DNA of 64,000 nucleotides, taken from NCBI RefSeq assembly GCF_900107535.1, contig NZ_FNRA01000006.1:62001-126000 (forward strand), read 5' to 3'. Under the pieces are notes generated by a model. That model saw only the letters and a list, made by a program, of their open reading frames with translations, had not been told where the DNA came from and searched no databases. Numbering within the stretch: the stretch's first letter is position 1; each line of letters starts with the position of its first letter. Source of the stretch: Pedobacter hartonius (lineage in GTDB: Bacteria; Bacteroidota; Bacteroidia; Sphingobacteriales; Sphingobacteriaceae). Both the position numbers and the translations under genes were made by a program. Positions 7,181 to 17,600 of this stretch are shown in pieces.

Positions 7181-8101
7181 TTATGCCCGGGTTTCATTGC
7201 CATGAAAAATACTGAGGTAACTTTCATAACGGCTGATCTCTATTTCATCATTTTCAACAGCTTTCAGTACGGCGCATCCCGGTTCATTGATATGCCTGCA
7301 GTTATGGAACTTGCAGAGGTGCATCAGGTCGCGCATTTCCCTGAAATAATGTCCCAGTTCCTCCGGTTTGATATCATAGATCCCCAGTTCCCTGATGCCC
7401 GGCGTATCGATCAGGTAACCGCCAAAAGGCAGGGTGTGCATTTCGGCAAACGTGGTAGTATGTTGTCCTTTATCACTTGATTCTGATATTTCTCCCGTTT
7501 TAATGCTCCTGCCCGGTAAAAGGGCATTGATCAGGCTGGATTTCCCTACTCCGGAATGCCCGGAGAACAGGGTGGTTTTATCTTTTAATAAGCTTTCTAT
7601 CAAAGGGACGTTGGTGCCTTCCAGTGCTGACACCTCATAACAGGGATAGTCTAACCGCTCGTAAATGCTCTTGTAGTCTGCCAGTACCGCCAGGCCCTCA
7701 TCACTGAACAGGTCCAGCTTGTTAAAGACCAGCGTGGCCGGGATCCGGTAGGCTTCTGCGGTCACCAGGAAACGGTCTATAAAACCGAGCGATGTACGCG
7801 GGGAAACCAATGTAACCACTAGGAAGGCCTGATCGAGGTTAGCCGCGATGATCTGTGCCTGTTTGGACAGGTTAATGGATTTCCTGATGATATAGTTCCT
7901 GCGTTCATGGAGTTTGAAGATCACCCCATTGTCTGAATTGGGTTCCATCTCAAATTCTACCTGATCGCCCACCGCAACAGGGTTGGTGGTCTGGATCCCT
8001 TTGATCCTGAATTTCCCCTTGATCCTGCAGTCATAATCCTGCCCATCTTCCCCATGGACCAGGTACCAGCTTCCTGTTGATTTTATTACTAATCCTTGCA
8101 T
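7181..8101 (-). CDS. rsgA: ribosome small-subunit GTPase RsgA
   Basis: 306 residues from the ATG complementary to 8099-8101. An in-frame ATG further upstream (8257) would add 52 residues of low-complexity sequence before the conserved MQGLVIKSTGSWY start and is unlikely. The GTPase motifs are circularly permuted, as expected: NKLD (G4) comes first, then GHSGVGKSS (G1), then DTPG (G3). An OB fold precedes them, and a zinc-knuckle (C-x5-C-x-H-x5-C-like, LCKFHNCRHINEPGC) follows. RsgA tests maturation of the 30S subunit. It leads the rsgA-dtd-mazG operon. A TACCTTTA -7-like box lies at 8112-8119 on the minus strand. Confidence 0.95.
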   Translation of the reverse strand: MQGLVIKSTGSWYLVHGEDGQDYDCRIKGKFRIKGIQTTNPVAVGDQVEFEMEPNSDNGVIFKLHERRNYIIRKSINLSKQAQIIAANLDQAFLVVTLVSPRTSLGFIDRFLVTAEAYRIPATLVFNKLDLFSDEGLAVLADYKSIYERLDYPCYEVSALEGTNVPLIESLLKDKTTLFSGHSGVGKSSLINALLPGRSIKTGEISESSDKGQHTTTFAEMHTLPFGGYLIDTPGIRELGIYDIKPEELGHYFREMRDLMHLCKFHNCRHINEPGCAVLKAVENDEIEISRYESYLSIFHGNETRA

Positions 8102-8233
8102 ATTTACGTTGTAAAGGTAAGGAAAAAAGAGGATGCCGTTTTCTGAATCTGTCTTTTCCGGAGCCGGACGGCTCAAATGATTTAGCTGCCTAAAATTATT
8201 TTTTTGAGGAAACGCTTGCTTATTAGAAAAATA

Positions 8234-8241
8234 TAACTTTA
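8234..8241 (+). promoter_or_regulatory. probable -7 box of the thr operon
   Basis: TAACTTTA at 8234-8241 differs from TAnnTTTG only at the last base and lies 42 bp before the leader-peptide ATG. The best -33 candidates (TTG at 8204-8206 and 8216-8218) are not at the ideal distance, so the call is tentative. Confidence 0.3.
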
Positions 8242-8283
8242 CTTTATGGCGTAGCAACAGCTAAGCAGTATTGCTATTTAAAT

Positions 8284-8349
8284 ATGAAAACTAATTTAAC
8301 AATTACATCCATTATTACCACCACCACCGGGGAACTCGGAGGGAGGTGA
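8284..8349 (+). CDS. thrL: thr operon leader peptide
   Basis: A 21-codon open frame rich in the end products of the pathway: seven Thr codons (four of them consecutive ACC at 8317-8328) and three Ile codons. Its stop (UGA, 8347-8349) is followed 35 bp later by the attenuator stem and then thrA. A peptide with regulatory codons placed this way is the standard device by which ribosome stalling senses charged tRNA-Thr and tRNA-Ile. The last codons (GAGGGAGG, 8339-8346) can pair with the left arm of the terminator. The peptide itself is not expected to have a function. Confidence 0.88.
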   Translation: MKTNLTITSIITTTTGELGGR

Positions 8350-8384
8350 ATTAATGGTATAAAGACAAAATAAAAAACCATAGA

Positions 8385-8420
8385 AAGCGCCTTCCTCTAA
8401 ACGGAAGGCGCTTTTTTTTT
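8385..8420 (+). terminator. thr attenuator (intrinsic terminator)
   Basis: An 11-bp perfect stem AAGCGCCTTCC (8385-8395) / GGAAGGCGCTT (8403-8413) with a 7-nt loop runs into a long T tract (8412-8420), 12 bp before the thrA ATG. The bases CCTTCCTC (8390-8397) can instead pair with GAGGGAGG (8339-8346) with one G-U pair, giving an antiterminator when the ribosome stalls upstream in the leader. Confidence 0.88.
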
Positions 8421-8432
8421 AAATTTAAAATT

Positions 8433-10880
8433 ATGAATATTGTAAAATTCGGAGGTACTTCAGTAGGTTCAGCAGAAGGCATACGTACCCTGATCAGCAT
8501 ACTGAAGAAGGGAGATCAGGAAGATTACCCTGTAGTAGTACTCTCAGCGATGAGCGGCGTAACCAATCTGCTGCAGTCCATGGCAGAAAAAGCAGTGCTG
8601 GCTGAGGAATATACTGCAGAGTTAAAAGAAATTGAAGAAAAACACTTCCGGGCCCTGCGCGAACTTTTACCTGCTTCCGCGCAAAACCCTGTTTTTACCA
8701 GGTTAAAAATATACTTCAACGAGCTGGAAGATATCCTGCAGTCGGTATATACCCTAAAAGAACTGAGTCCTCAGACCAGGGACCTGATCCTGAGCTTTGG
8801 AGAGCGCTGCTCCACTTTCATGATCAGCCATATAGCCAAACAGGATTTTCCAAATGCAATTGCTGTAGAAGGCGCTGAGCTGATCAAGACTGACAGTAAC
8901 TTCGGGCAGGCTAAAGTAAATACGCCGCTGACAGAAATGCTGATCCAGGATTTCTATGCGGCAAATAAGGATAAACTATTATTTGTAACCGGTTATATCG
9001 CCAGCAATACCGAAGGCAGGATGACCACATTGGGCCGCGGAGGAAGTGATTTTACCGCTGCCATATGGGGCTCTGCCTTAAATGCTGCGGAAATAGAGAT
9101 CTGGACCGATGTTGACGGCATGCTCACTGCCGATCCAAGGATTGTTGAAAAAGCATTTTCCCTGTCTGAACTCAGCTACACCGAAGCGATGGAGCTGTCT
9201 TACTTTGGTGCAAAGGTGATTTACCCGCCAACCATGATCCCTGCATTTCTAAAGAAGATCCCTATTGTGATCAAGAATACCTTCAATACAGCGTTTGAAG
9301 GAACTTATATCCGTCATGGGGCAGATACTTCAAACTTCCCTATCAAAGGCATTTCGTCCATTGACGAGATCAGTATCCTGAACCTGTCCGGCAGTGGCAT
9401 GGTGGGTAAAGCAGGTTTTAGCGGCCGTTTGTTCTCCCTGTTATCGAGAGAGCAGATCAATGTGGTGCTCATTACCCAGTCTTCTTCAGAACACAGCATC
9501 ACTTTTGCAGTAAAACCTGAAGACTCCTTAAAAGCACTGGCCATCATCAGCAAGGAATTTGAGCTGGAACTGCTTGCAAAAAAACTGGAATACCCACAGG
9601 TAGAAAACGGATTGTCTGTACTGGCCATCGTAGGGGAGAACATGAAACATACCCCGGGTATGTCTGGAAAGTTATTCTATGCACTGGGCAGAAACGGAGT
9701 GAACGTAAGGGCCATTGCACAGGGCTCCTCAGAATATAACATCTCGGTTATCCTTTCGAAGACAGACCTTTCCAAAGCGGTGAATGCTGTTCATGATGCA
9801 TTCTTTGCAGACCTGAAGAAAACGCTGCATATCTTTTGCCTGGGCACAGGAAATATCGGTAAAACCTTATTCCGCCAGCTGCTGAACCAAACCCCGCACC
9901 TGGCAAAAAACAACGACCTTGAAGTAAAGGTGATGGGAATCAGCAACTCGCGCCAGATGTATATGAGCAATGCCGGTTTTGACCTGTCCGACTGGGAGAC
10001 TGAATTGAACGCCAATGCTGAACCAGCCGACCTGAAAGAGTTCGTCAGGCAGATGAAAGCTATGAACCTGCCCAACTGTGTGTTTGTTGACAATACAGCA
10101 AGCCCTTATCCGGTAGATTTTTACCAGGACATCCTGGAATCCAGCATCTCTGTGGTGACCTGCAATAAAATTGGTAACTCGGCTGAATACAGCCAGTACA
10201 GTGCGTTCAAGGCGGCAGCCCGCACCTATGGTGTAGACTTTCACTACGAAACGAACGTAGGCGCAGGCCTTCCGATCATCCGGACACTGAAAGACCTGAT
10301 GATGAGCGGTGACAACATTGCCAGCATCGAGGCTATCCTGTCGGGTACCATCTCTTATATCTTTAATAATTTTAAAGATGAAGTACGTTTTCATGAGATC
10401 GTGAAATCAGCCCAGGAAATGGGATATACCGAACCTGATCCGCGTGACGACCTGAACGGAAAAGATTTTATGCGCAAAATGCTGATCCTGGCAAGGGACG
10501 CAGGATATCCTTTAGAGGAAGCTGATATCAAAATCGAAAGCATGCTGCCTCCTGCCTGTATGGCAGCTGAAAGCGTGGTCGATTTTTACCAGGAGCTGGA
10601 AAACAATTCTGCCTATTTTGAGAATTTAAAAACGACCGCTGCAGCCCGTGGTAAAGTATTAAGATATATCGGCAAGCTGGAAGCCGGAAAAGTGGCGATC
10701 ACGCTGCAAATGGTTGATGATGCCCATCCTTTCTACATGTTATCAGGAAGTGACAATATCATTTCCTTTATCACAGACCGTTATAAAGACCGTCCGCTGG
10801 TAGTTAAAGGCCCTGGTGCCGGAGCAGAAGTAACTGCCGCAGGTGTATTTGCAGATATCATAAATGTTGGTAAAAGATGA
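8433..10880 (+). CDS. thrA: bifunctional aspartokinase / homoserine dehydrogenase
   Basis: 815 residues, full length. The N-terminal aspartokinase domain begins MNIVKFGGTSVGS (the lysine-sensitive KFGGTS phosphate-binding motif) and contains TLGRGGSDFTA. Two ACT-type segments follow (about residues 310-460; GKAGFSGRLFSLL, GMSGKLFYALG), the usual site of threonine feedback. The C-terminal homoserine dehydrogenase has a Rossmann motif FCLGTGNIGKTLF and the catalytic region (TEPDPRDDLNGKDFMRK). It catalyses the first and third steps from aspartate to threonine and methionine. The thrB start overlaps its stop by 4 bp (ATGA). Confidence 0.96.
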   Translation: MNIVKFGGTSVGSAEGIRTLISILKKGDQEDYPVVVLSAMSGVTNLLQSMAEKAVLAEEYTAELKEIEEKHFRALRELLPASAQNPVFTRLKIYFNELEDILQSVYTLKELSPQTRDLILSFGERCSTFMISHIAKQDFPNAIAVEGAELIKTDSNFGQAKVNTPLTEMLIQDFYAANKDKLLFVTGYIASNTEGRMTTLGRGGSDFTAAIWGSALNAAEIEIWTDVDGMLTADPRIVEKAFSLSELSYTEAMELSYFGAKVIYPPTMIPAFLKKIPIVIKNTFNTAFEGTYIRHGADTSNFPIKGISSIDEISILNLSGSGMVGKAGFSGRLFSLLSREQINVVLITQSSSEHSITFAVKPEDSLKALAIISKEFELELLAKKLEYPQVENGLSVLAIVGENMKHTPGMSGKLFYALGRNGVNVRAIAQGSSEYNISVILSKTDLSKAVNAVHDAFFADLKKTLHIFCLGTGNIGKTLFRQLLNQTPHLAKNNDLEVKVMGISNSRQMYMSNAGFDLSDWETELNANAEPADLKEFVRQMKAMNLPNCVFVDNTASPYPVDFYQDILESSISVVTCNKIGNSAEYSQYSAFKAAARTYGVDFHYETNVGAGLPIIRTLKDLMMSGDNIASIEAILSGTISYIFNNFKDEVRFHEIVKSAQEMGYTEPDPRDDLNGKDFMRKMLILARDAGYPLEEADIKIESMLPPACMAAESVVDFYQELENNSAYFENLKTTAAARGKVLRYIGKLEAGKVAITLQMVDDAHPFYMLSGSDNIISFITDRYKDRPLVVKGPGAGAEVTAAGVFADIINVGKR

Positions 10881-11812
10881 GAGAGTCAGTAAAAGTTTTT
10901 GCGCCCGCAACTGTTGCAAACGTTGTTTGCGGATTTGATGTCCTGGGTTTTGCAGTAAATGAACCCGGTGATGAAGTGATCATGCGTGTAACAGATAAAC
11001 CCGGAGTGGTGATCTCTAAGATCACCGGTGATGAAGGGCGCCTGCCGCTCAATCCGGCAAAAAATACCGTGAGTGCAAGCGTTCAGGACTACCTGAAACA
11101 CATCGGCCGTACCGATATCGGAATAGATATAGAATTACATAAAAAGATGCCTATTGGGAGTGGACTGGGATCAAGCTCTGCGAGTACTGTAGCGGGCTTG
11201 TTTGCGATCAACACCCTGTTTGATCAGCAGCTCACTGCCAGGGAATTGGTTCCTTTTGCCATGAAAGGCGAGGAGATTGCCTGCGGTTACGGACATGCCG
11301 ACAATGTGGCCCCTGCGCTGCTGGGAGGTTTTGTACTGATCAGGAGTTATGAACCCCTGGATGTGATCAGCCTGCCTTTCCCGGAAGAAATGTACGCTGC
11401 AATCGTCTATCCTGAGGTGGATGTACCTACCAAAGATGCAAGGCAAATGATCCGCTCCAAGGTTTTACTGAAAGACGCGGTGAAACAATGGGGAAATGTA
11501 GCGGGACTGGTAACAGGCCTGTTTACCAAAGATTACGACCTGATTGGCCGCAGTATGGTGGATGGACTGGTAGAGCCTACGCGTTCGATCCTCATTCCGG
11601 ATTTTTATAAGATGAGAAGTATTGCCATGGAAATGGGGGCGGTCAGCTTTGGGATCTCAGGCTCGGGGCCTTCTGTTTTTGCATTAACCAAAGACGAAGC
11701 TACCGGACATGCCATCACCCGGGCACTGCAAAAACAATTGAAATCTATTCAGATCAACAGTCTGTCATTCGTATCATCGGTCAACAAAAAAGGCCCCGTC
11801 ATACTCGATTAA
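10877..11812 (+). CDS. thrB: homoserine kinase
   Basis: 311 residues of the GHMP kinase family. The ATP-binding glycine-rich motif PIGSGLGSSSAS is at about residues 92-103, and the C-terminal GISGSGPSVFALT motif closes the site. It phosphorylates homoserine at the branch to threonine. It overlaps thrA by 4 bp and precedes thrC by 11 bp, so all three are cotranscribed and controlled by the leader at 8284-8420. Confidence 0.96.
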   Translation: MRESVKVFAPATVANVVCGFDVLGFAVNEPGDEVIMRVTDKPGVVISKITGDEGRLPLNPAKNTVSASVQDYLKHIGRTDIGIDIELHKKMPIGSGLGSSSASTVAGLFAINTLFDQQLTARELVPFAMKGEEIACGYGHADNVAPALLGGFVLIRSYEPLDVISLPFPEEMYAAIVYPEVDVPTKDARQMIRSKVLLKDAVKQWGNVAGLVTGLFTKDYDLIGRSMVDGLVEPTRSILIPDFYKMRSIAMEMGAVSFGISGSGPSVFALTKDEATGHAITRALQKQLKSIQINSLSFVSSVNKKGPVILD

Positions 11813-11823
11813 ATATTATTATA

Positions 11824-13137
11824 ATGAAATTATACAGTACCAACAATCACGACCTGAAAGTAGATTTTCAATCTGCCGTTTTTAACAGTATGCCGCAGGA
11901 TAAAGGACTATACATGCCTGCAGAGATCCCTGTACTGGAGGCTGAATTCCTTGAAAACCTGGATCAGTACACGCTGCCCGAAATCGCTTACACCATTGCA
12001 TCAGCCTTGCTGCATGAAGATATTCCGGCTGAGGACCTGAAAGCACTGATTGATGACGCGATTAATTTTCCTGCCCCGGTTAAAGCCCTCAGTGATGATA
12101 CGTATGTACTGGAACTGTTCCACGGTCCTTCTTTGGCTTTTAAAGACTTCGGTGCCCGGTTCATGAGCCGTGTGATGGCTTATTTCCTGAAAGACGGGGA
12201 AAAGATGCTCGACGTGCTGGTTGCCACTTCAGGTGATACAGGTGGTGCAGTGGCATTAGGTTTCCTTGGAGTACCCAATACGCGTGTGACAATCTTGTAT
12301 CCAAAAGGGAAAGTAAGTGAGATCCAGGAACTGCAGCTGTGCAGCAACGGACAAAATATCCGCGCGATAGAGATCGACGGAACATTTGACGACTGCCAGG
12401 CCCTGGTGAAACAGGCTTTTGCTGATGATGAATTAAACGCCAGAATGAGACTTACTTCAGCAAACTCGATCAATATATCAAGACTGATCCCGCAAACTTT
12501 CTATTACTTCAATGCTGTTGCGCAGTTATACAAAGCAGGAAAAAGAGAAATTGTATTTTCTGTGCCAAGCGGAAACTTCGGCAATATTGCTGCCGGGCTG
12601 CTGGCCTATAAAATGGGATTGCCCGTAAAACAGTTTATTGCAGCTACCAATGTCAATGATACTGTTCCGCGTTTCCTGGAAACAGGAGTGTACGAAACCA
12701 GGCCATCTGTGCAGACCTATGCCAATGCGATGGACGTAGGCGCACCAAGTAACTGGATAAGAATCATGGAACTGTTTAAACAGGATACCCTGAAACTGAA
12801 AGAACTGGTGAAAAGCTACCGTTATACGGATGCAGAAACTGTTCAGGCGATAACCGATATCTATGAGCAGTTCAACTATGTGGCCTGCCCGCATACGGCA
12901 ATTGCCTGGTTAGCGGTTCAGGCCTATAAGACCGGTTACCCCTCTGCTGAAGAGACTTTTGTCTTCCTGTCTACAGCGCATGCATGCAAATTCCCGGATG
13001 TATTTCCTGAGGAAATTGCGGCAAAGATTGACGTTCCGGCACAACTGGAAGAACTGAAAAAAAGGGCGCAGTCAGCTGAACATATGGGAGTTGATTTTGA
13101 TGCCTTCAAGGCATTTTTACTGGCCGGAGAAGTTTAA
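11824..13137 (+). CDS. thrC: threonine synthase
   Basis: 437 residues. A PLP-dependent fold-type II enzyme converting O-phosphohomoserine to threonine. The PLP lysine lies in FHGPSLAFKDFGARF, the phosphate-binding loop is VATSGDTGGAVALG, and SVPSGNFGNIAAG is also typical. The N-terminal MKLYSTNN is the normal start for this class. It is the last gene of the thr operon; the opposing META lipoprotein gene ends 27 bp downstream. I see no clear terminator hairpin in the gap. Confidence 0.96.
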   Translation: MKLYSTNNHDLKVDFQSAVFNSMPQDKGLYMPAEIPVLEAEFLENLDQYTLPEIAYTIASALLHEDIPAEDLKALIDDAINFPAPVKALSDDTYVLELFHGPSLAFKDFGARFMSRVMAYFLKDGEKMLDVLVATSGDTGGAVALGFLGVPNTRVTILYPKGKVSEIQELQLCSNGQNIRAIEIDGTFDDCQALVKQAFADDELNARMRLTSANSINISRLIPQTFYYFNAVAQLYKAGKREIVFSVPSGNFGNIAAGLLAYKMGLPVKQFIAATNVNDTVPRFLETGVYETRPSVQTYANAMDVGAPSNWIRIMELFKQDTLKLKELVKSYRYTDAETVQAITDIYEQFNYVACPHTAIAWLAVQAYKTGYPSAEETFVFLSTAHACKFPDVFPEEIAAKIDVPAQLEELKKRAQSAEHMGVDFDAFKAFLLAGEV

Positions 13138-13164
13138 TTTAATGCGTTTGAGCAATGGCAGGTT

Positions 13165-13599
13165 TTATTGGACCTTGCTGAAACGCATAATAGCGATATC
13201 GCCCATCATAAAGTTCAGGGTGGTATCGCCGGTTATAGCATATTTGTTTACTTTTTTTATCATTTCAAAGAAAACGGCCTCTCCCTCACCCGGGCAGGCC
13301 ATTTTTGTAGCTATCATGGGCTCATTGAAGTTGATGGATGAATCGTCAGCAATCAGCTTACCTGAAAAAGAGTTGCAGCTGCTGTTTCCGCTGACCCTCT
13401 TTTCTGACAGGTTAAATAATAGCTGAGGTTTTTTACCCGGGTAAAGACCATTAAAGGCGATCCGCGGGCCTGAAATATAATTCAGTTCCCAGGTTCCCCC
13501 AAGTTTTGATAAATCAGAACTCGCGTCTACTGTATTCTTCAATGCATTACATGATGATAACGTAACTATAGCAAGCATTATCAATGTCGTCCTTCTCAT
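13165..13599 (-). CDS. META-domain (HslJ-like) lipoprotein
   Basis: 144 residues from the ATG complementary to 13597-13599, which gives a clean lipoprotein signal peptide (MRRTTLIMLAIVTLSSC, Cys at residue 17). A start 15 codons earlier would spoil it. The mature part has the META fold marks: GGTWELNYISG at the start, GNSSCNSFSGK in the middle and KMACPG..EAVFFEMI later, as in HslJ and related stress lipoproteins. Function is not well defined for the family. It lies 77 bp downstream of metF on the same strand and could be read through from it. Confidence 0.8.
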   Translation of the reverse strand: MRRTTLIMLAIVTLSSCNALKNTVDASSDLSKLGGTWELNYISGPRIAFNGLYPGKKPQLLFNLSEKRVSGNSSCNSFSGKLIADDSSINFNEPMIATKMACPGEGEAVFFEMIKKVNKYAITGDTTLNFMMGDIAIMRFSKVQ

Positions 13600-13676
13600 A
13601 ACGTTCCGATTTGTTAGAAATGAAATGTACAAAGAATCTGCCAAAGTTTATCCAGGAAAATAATAAGACCTGAATA

Positions 13677-14630
13677 TTAGAATACTGCCTGCGCAATTCT
13701 TTTGGTAGGTTCGGGGTTACTCATGGTATAAAAATGCAGTACAGGGGCGCCAATCTGGATTAACTCTTTGCATTGCTGTATCATCCATTCAATTCCTACC
13801 TCCTTCACTTCCGTCTCATTTTTACACGCCTGTATGGCTTCGGAAAGATCATCAGGGAGGTCAAGATGGAAAATCTTTGGCAGGCTGATCAGTTGTTTTG
13901 AAGAAGTAATGGGTTTCAGACCTGGAATAATAGGAACATTGATCCCGTTCAGCCTGCATTGTGCAACAAATTCTGAATATTTTGAATTATCGAAAAACAT
14001 CTGCGTAACGATAAACTCAGCACCCATATCAACTTTCTGCTTTAAATATTTAAAGTCGGTTTTTAAATTAGGGGCTTCAAAATGTTTCTCCGGGTATCCG
14101 GCAACGCCGATACAGAAGTCGGTCTGGAAAGCATCATGATCTTCAAAGAGGTATTTTCCTTTGTTCATGTTGGCTACCTGTTCCAGCAGATCTGTAGCAT
14201 AGGCATGTCCGCCCGGCGTAGGAATAAACCCGGAATCAGCGTGTCTTGCATCTCCGCGTAATACCAGCACATTATCTATTCCCAGGAACTGAAGGTCAAT
14301 CAGTGCGTTTTCTGTTTCTTCCTTTGTAAATCCTCCGCAGATCAGGTGGGGTACAGCATCTACCTTATACCTGTTCATGATCGCTGCGCAGATGGCTACC
14401 GTTCCGGGGCGTTTGCGGTAAGAAACCTTTTCCAGCAAGCCATTGTCATGCTGTTTATAGATATAGTCTTCCCTGTGGTAGGTTACATCTATAAAAGGAG
14501 GATTAAATTCCATCAGCGGATCAATGGCATTATAGATGTCAGAGATGCTTTTTCCTTTTACAGGTGGCAGTAATTCGAAGGAGAACAGGGTTTTGCCCCC
14601 GGCAGCGTTAATATGTTCGGTGATCTTCAT
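13677..14630 (-). CDS. metF: 5,10-methylenetetrahydrofolate reductase
   Basis: 317 residues, a full catalytic (beta/alpha)8 FAD domain. Motifs: FSFELLPP with the catalytic Glu at about residue 19, DVTYH, VLRGD, and the folate-binding TQMFFDNSKY. It makes 5-methyl-THF, the methyl donor used by MetH, whose gene lies 8 bp upstream on the same strand. The two are therefore one operon under the SAM-I riboswitch at 18413-18518. Confidence 0.95.
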   Translation of the reverse strand: MKITEHINAAGGKTLFSFELLPPVKGKSISDIYNAIDPLMEFNPPFIDVTYHREDYIYKQHDNGLLEKVSYRKRPGTVAICAAIMNRYKVDAVPHLICGGFTKEETENALIDLQFLGIDNVLVLRGDARHADSGFIPTPGGHAYATDLLEQVANMNKGKYLFEDHDAFQTDFCIGVAGYPEKHFEAPNLKTDFKYLKQKVDMGAEFIVTQMFFDNSKYSEFVAQCRLNGINVPIIPGLKPITSSKQLISLPKIFHLDLPDDLSEAIQACKNETEVKEVGIEWMIQQCKELIQIGAPVLHFYTMSNPEPTKRIAQAVF

Positions 14631-14638
14631 TTCTGAGT

Positions 14639-17600
14639 TTAATAAGCTAAATTAGGGCTGAGCCATCTTTCTGTATCGTCCAGGGACATATTTTTTCTAA
14701 GGGCATACTCTTCTACCTGGGCTTTGGTGATCTTGCCCAGTCCGAAATATTTCGAATCGGGATGTGCAAAATAGAACCCGCTTACTGCGGCGGTAGGGTA
14801 CATGGCAAAACTTTCTGTCAGGCGCAGTCCTGTTTGGTGCTCTGCATCAAGGATGGCGAAGAGCGTTTCCTTTTCGGTATGATCAGGACAGGCCGGGTAT
14901 CCCGGAGCGGGACGGATCCCTGCGTATTCCTCTTTGATCAGCTCATCGGCACTCAACTGTTCATCTTTTGCATAACCCCAGTATTCTTTACGTACCATCT
15001 CGTGCATCTTTTCTGCAAAGGCTTCCGCAAGGCGGTCGGCCAGTGCTTTGGCCATGATGCTGTTGTAATCATCATAATTCGCCTCGAACTCAGCTACCAG
15101 CTCATCACAGCCGATGCCGGTAGTGACTGCAAAACCTCCGAAATAATCCTGTATGCCGCTGTCTTTTGGTGCTACAAAATCTGACAATGCATAGTAAGGT
15201 TGTCCCGCAACTTTTTCAGCCTGCTGGCGAAGGGTATGAATGGTGACAGGTTTGCCCTCCACCTCCAGCAGGATATCGTCTCCTACCGCATTTGCGGGCC
15301 AGAATCCAATCACTCCGTTGGCGGTAAGCAGTTTTTCCTCTACAATTCTTTTCAACAATACCTGTGCGTCGTCAAACAGTTTTTTGGCTTCATCACCGAT
15401 CTTTTTATCGCTGAAGATCCTCGGATAACTGCCGCCCATTTCCCAGGTATGGAAAAAGGGAGTCCAGTCGATATAGGGAACGAGTTCATCCAGCGGGAAA
15501 GCACTAAAGGTTTTTGTACCCAAAAATGCCGGCGCAGGTGCTACCCGTGCCGGGTCTATCTGGAATTTATCTGTCCGGGCCTCTTCAATCGTTTTGAAAC
15601 GTTTGTCTGACCGTTTATTTAAATGCGCTTCACGCGCTTTATCGTACTCTTGTCTGATGTTGCTGATATAAGCGCCGCGGGTTTCTGCATTCATGAGCGT
15701 ACTGCATACAGATACGCTCCTGGAAGCATCCAGTACATGGATCGCAGGGCCAGAATAATTCGGGGCGATCTTTACGGCGGCGTGGATCCGGGATGTGGTA
15801 GCACCTCCGATCAGCAGCGGTATGGTAAAGCCTTCGCGCTCCATCTCTTTTGCAAAATGCACCATCTCATCGAGTGAAGGGGTAATCAAGCCGCTTAAAC
15901 CGATAATATCTGCATTGATCTCTTTTGCTTTTCTGATGATCTCCTGTGCGGGAACCATCACGCCCATGTCTACGATTTCAAAGTTGTTGCAGGCCAGAAC
16001 TACGCCCACAATATTTTTACCGATATCATGTACGTCACCCTTTACGGTAGCCATCAGTACCCTGCCGGCAGAGGAACTCTGATCGCCATCCGGGTTATCC
16101 AGTTTTTCCTGTTCAATGAAAGGAAGAAGGTAGGCCACGGCTTTTTTCATTACCCTGGCAGATTTTACCACCTGCGGAAGGAACATCTTTCCGGCACCAA
16201 AAAGATCACCTACGATGTTCATTCCATCCATCAGCGGGCCTTCAATCACATGGATGGGTCTTTCGTACTGCTGTCTGGCTTCTTCTACATCGTCATCAAG
16301 ATATTCAATGATCCCTTTAACAAGGGAGTGGGAGAGGCGGGATTCAACGGATTCTTTTCTCCATTCCTCATCCTTCACCAGTTCTTTTCCTTTTGACTTT
16401 ACCGTTTCAGCAAAATCGACAAGGCGTTCTGTTGCATCCTCCCTGCGGTTGAGCAATACATCTTCCACTCTTTCCAGCAGTTGGGCCGGGATGGCTTCAT
16501 AGACTTCAAGCATCCCTGCATTCACAATCCCCATATCCAGGCCGGCTTTGATGGCATGGTACAAAAATGCGGAGTGCATGGCTTCACGTACGGTATTGTT
16601 CCCCCTGAATGAAAAGGAGATGTTGGAAACACCGCCGCTTACTTTGGCATAAGGCAGGTTTTCTTTGATCCAGCGCGCCGCGTTGATAAAGTCAACCGCG
16701 TAGTTGTTATGTTCTTCGAGGCCGGTGGCCACGGTTAATATGTTCGGGTCAAAAATAATATCTTCGGCAGGAAAGCCGATCTCATCCACCAGGATATCAT
16801 ACGAGCGCTTGCAAATTTCTTTACGGCGCTCAAAATTATCTGCCTGTCCCTGTTCGTCAAAGGCCATGACTACAATCGCGGCACCAAAGTTCATGATCTT
16901 GCGTGCGCTTTCGCGGAATTTATCTTCTCCTTCTTTTAGGGAAATGGAGTTGACGATACCTTTTCCCTGCAGGCATTTCAGTCCGTTTTCAATCACGCTC
17001 CATTTTGAAGAGTCTACCATGATCGGCAGTTTGGAGATGTCGGGTTCTGAGGCGATCAGGTTCAGGAATTTGGTCATTGCGGCTTCGGAATCAAGCATTC
17101 CCTCATCCATATTCACGTCGATCACCTGGGCACCGCCCTCCACCTGCTGGCGTGCAACGGCCAGTGCGGCTTCATAATCGCCACTCAGGATTAACTTGGA
17201 AAATTTCGGGGATCCCGTGATATTGGTTCTTTCGCCAATGTTGACGAACATACTTTCGGGAGTGATGGTTACGGGTTCCAGTCCGCTTAAGCGCAGGTAA
17301 CGTGGAATAACGGGGATAGTTCTTGGAGTAACATTTTTGGCTTTTGCAGCAATAGCAGCGATATGTTCCGGCGTGGTGCCACAACAACCTCCTACAATAT
17401 TCACGAAACCATGCTCAATGAAATCTTCCACAAAAGCTGCGGTTTCATCGGGCATTTCATCATAGGCACCAAATTCGTTTGGCAGGCCGGCATTCGGGTA
17501 TGCCGAGACATAACATCCGGCTTTTGCCGAAAGTTCCTCAATATGCGGCCTCATATCTTTGGCACCCAGGGCACAGTTAAAACCAATGCTCAGGGGTTTG

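Noticed and set aside
8102..8257. Longer rsgA start (52 extra codons)
   Set aside because: The extension has no family resemblance and would occupy the promoter region shared with the thr operon; the ATG at 8101 fits the conserved N-terminus.
13091..13426. Rightward frame downstream of thrC
   Set aside because: It overlaps the end of thrC and lies antisense to the META lipoprotein gene, which has a proper lipobox and conserved motifs.
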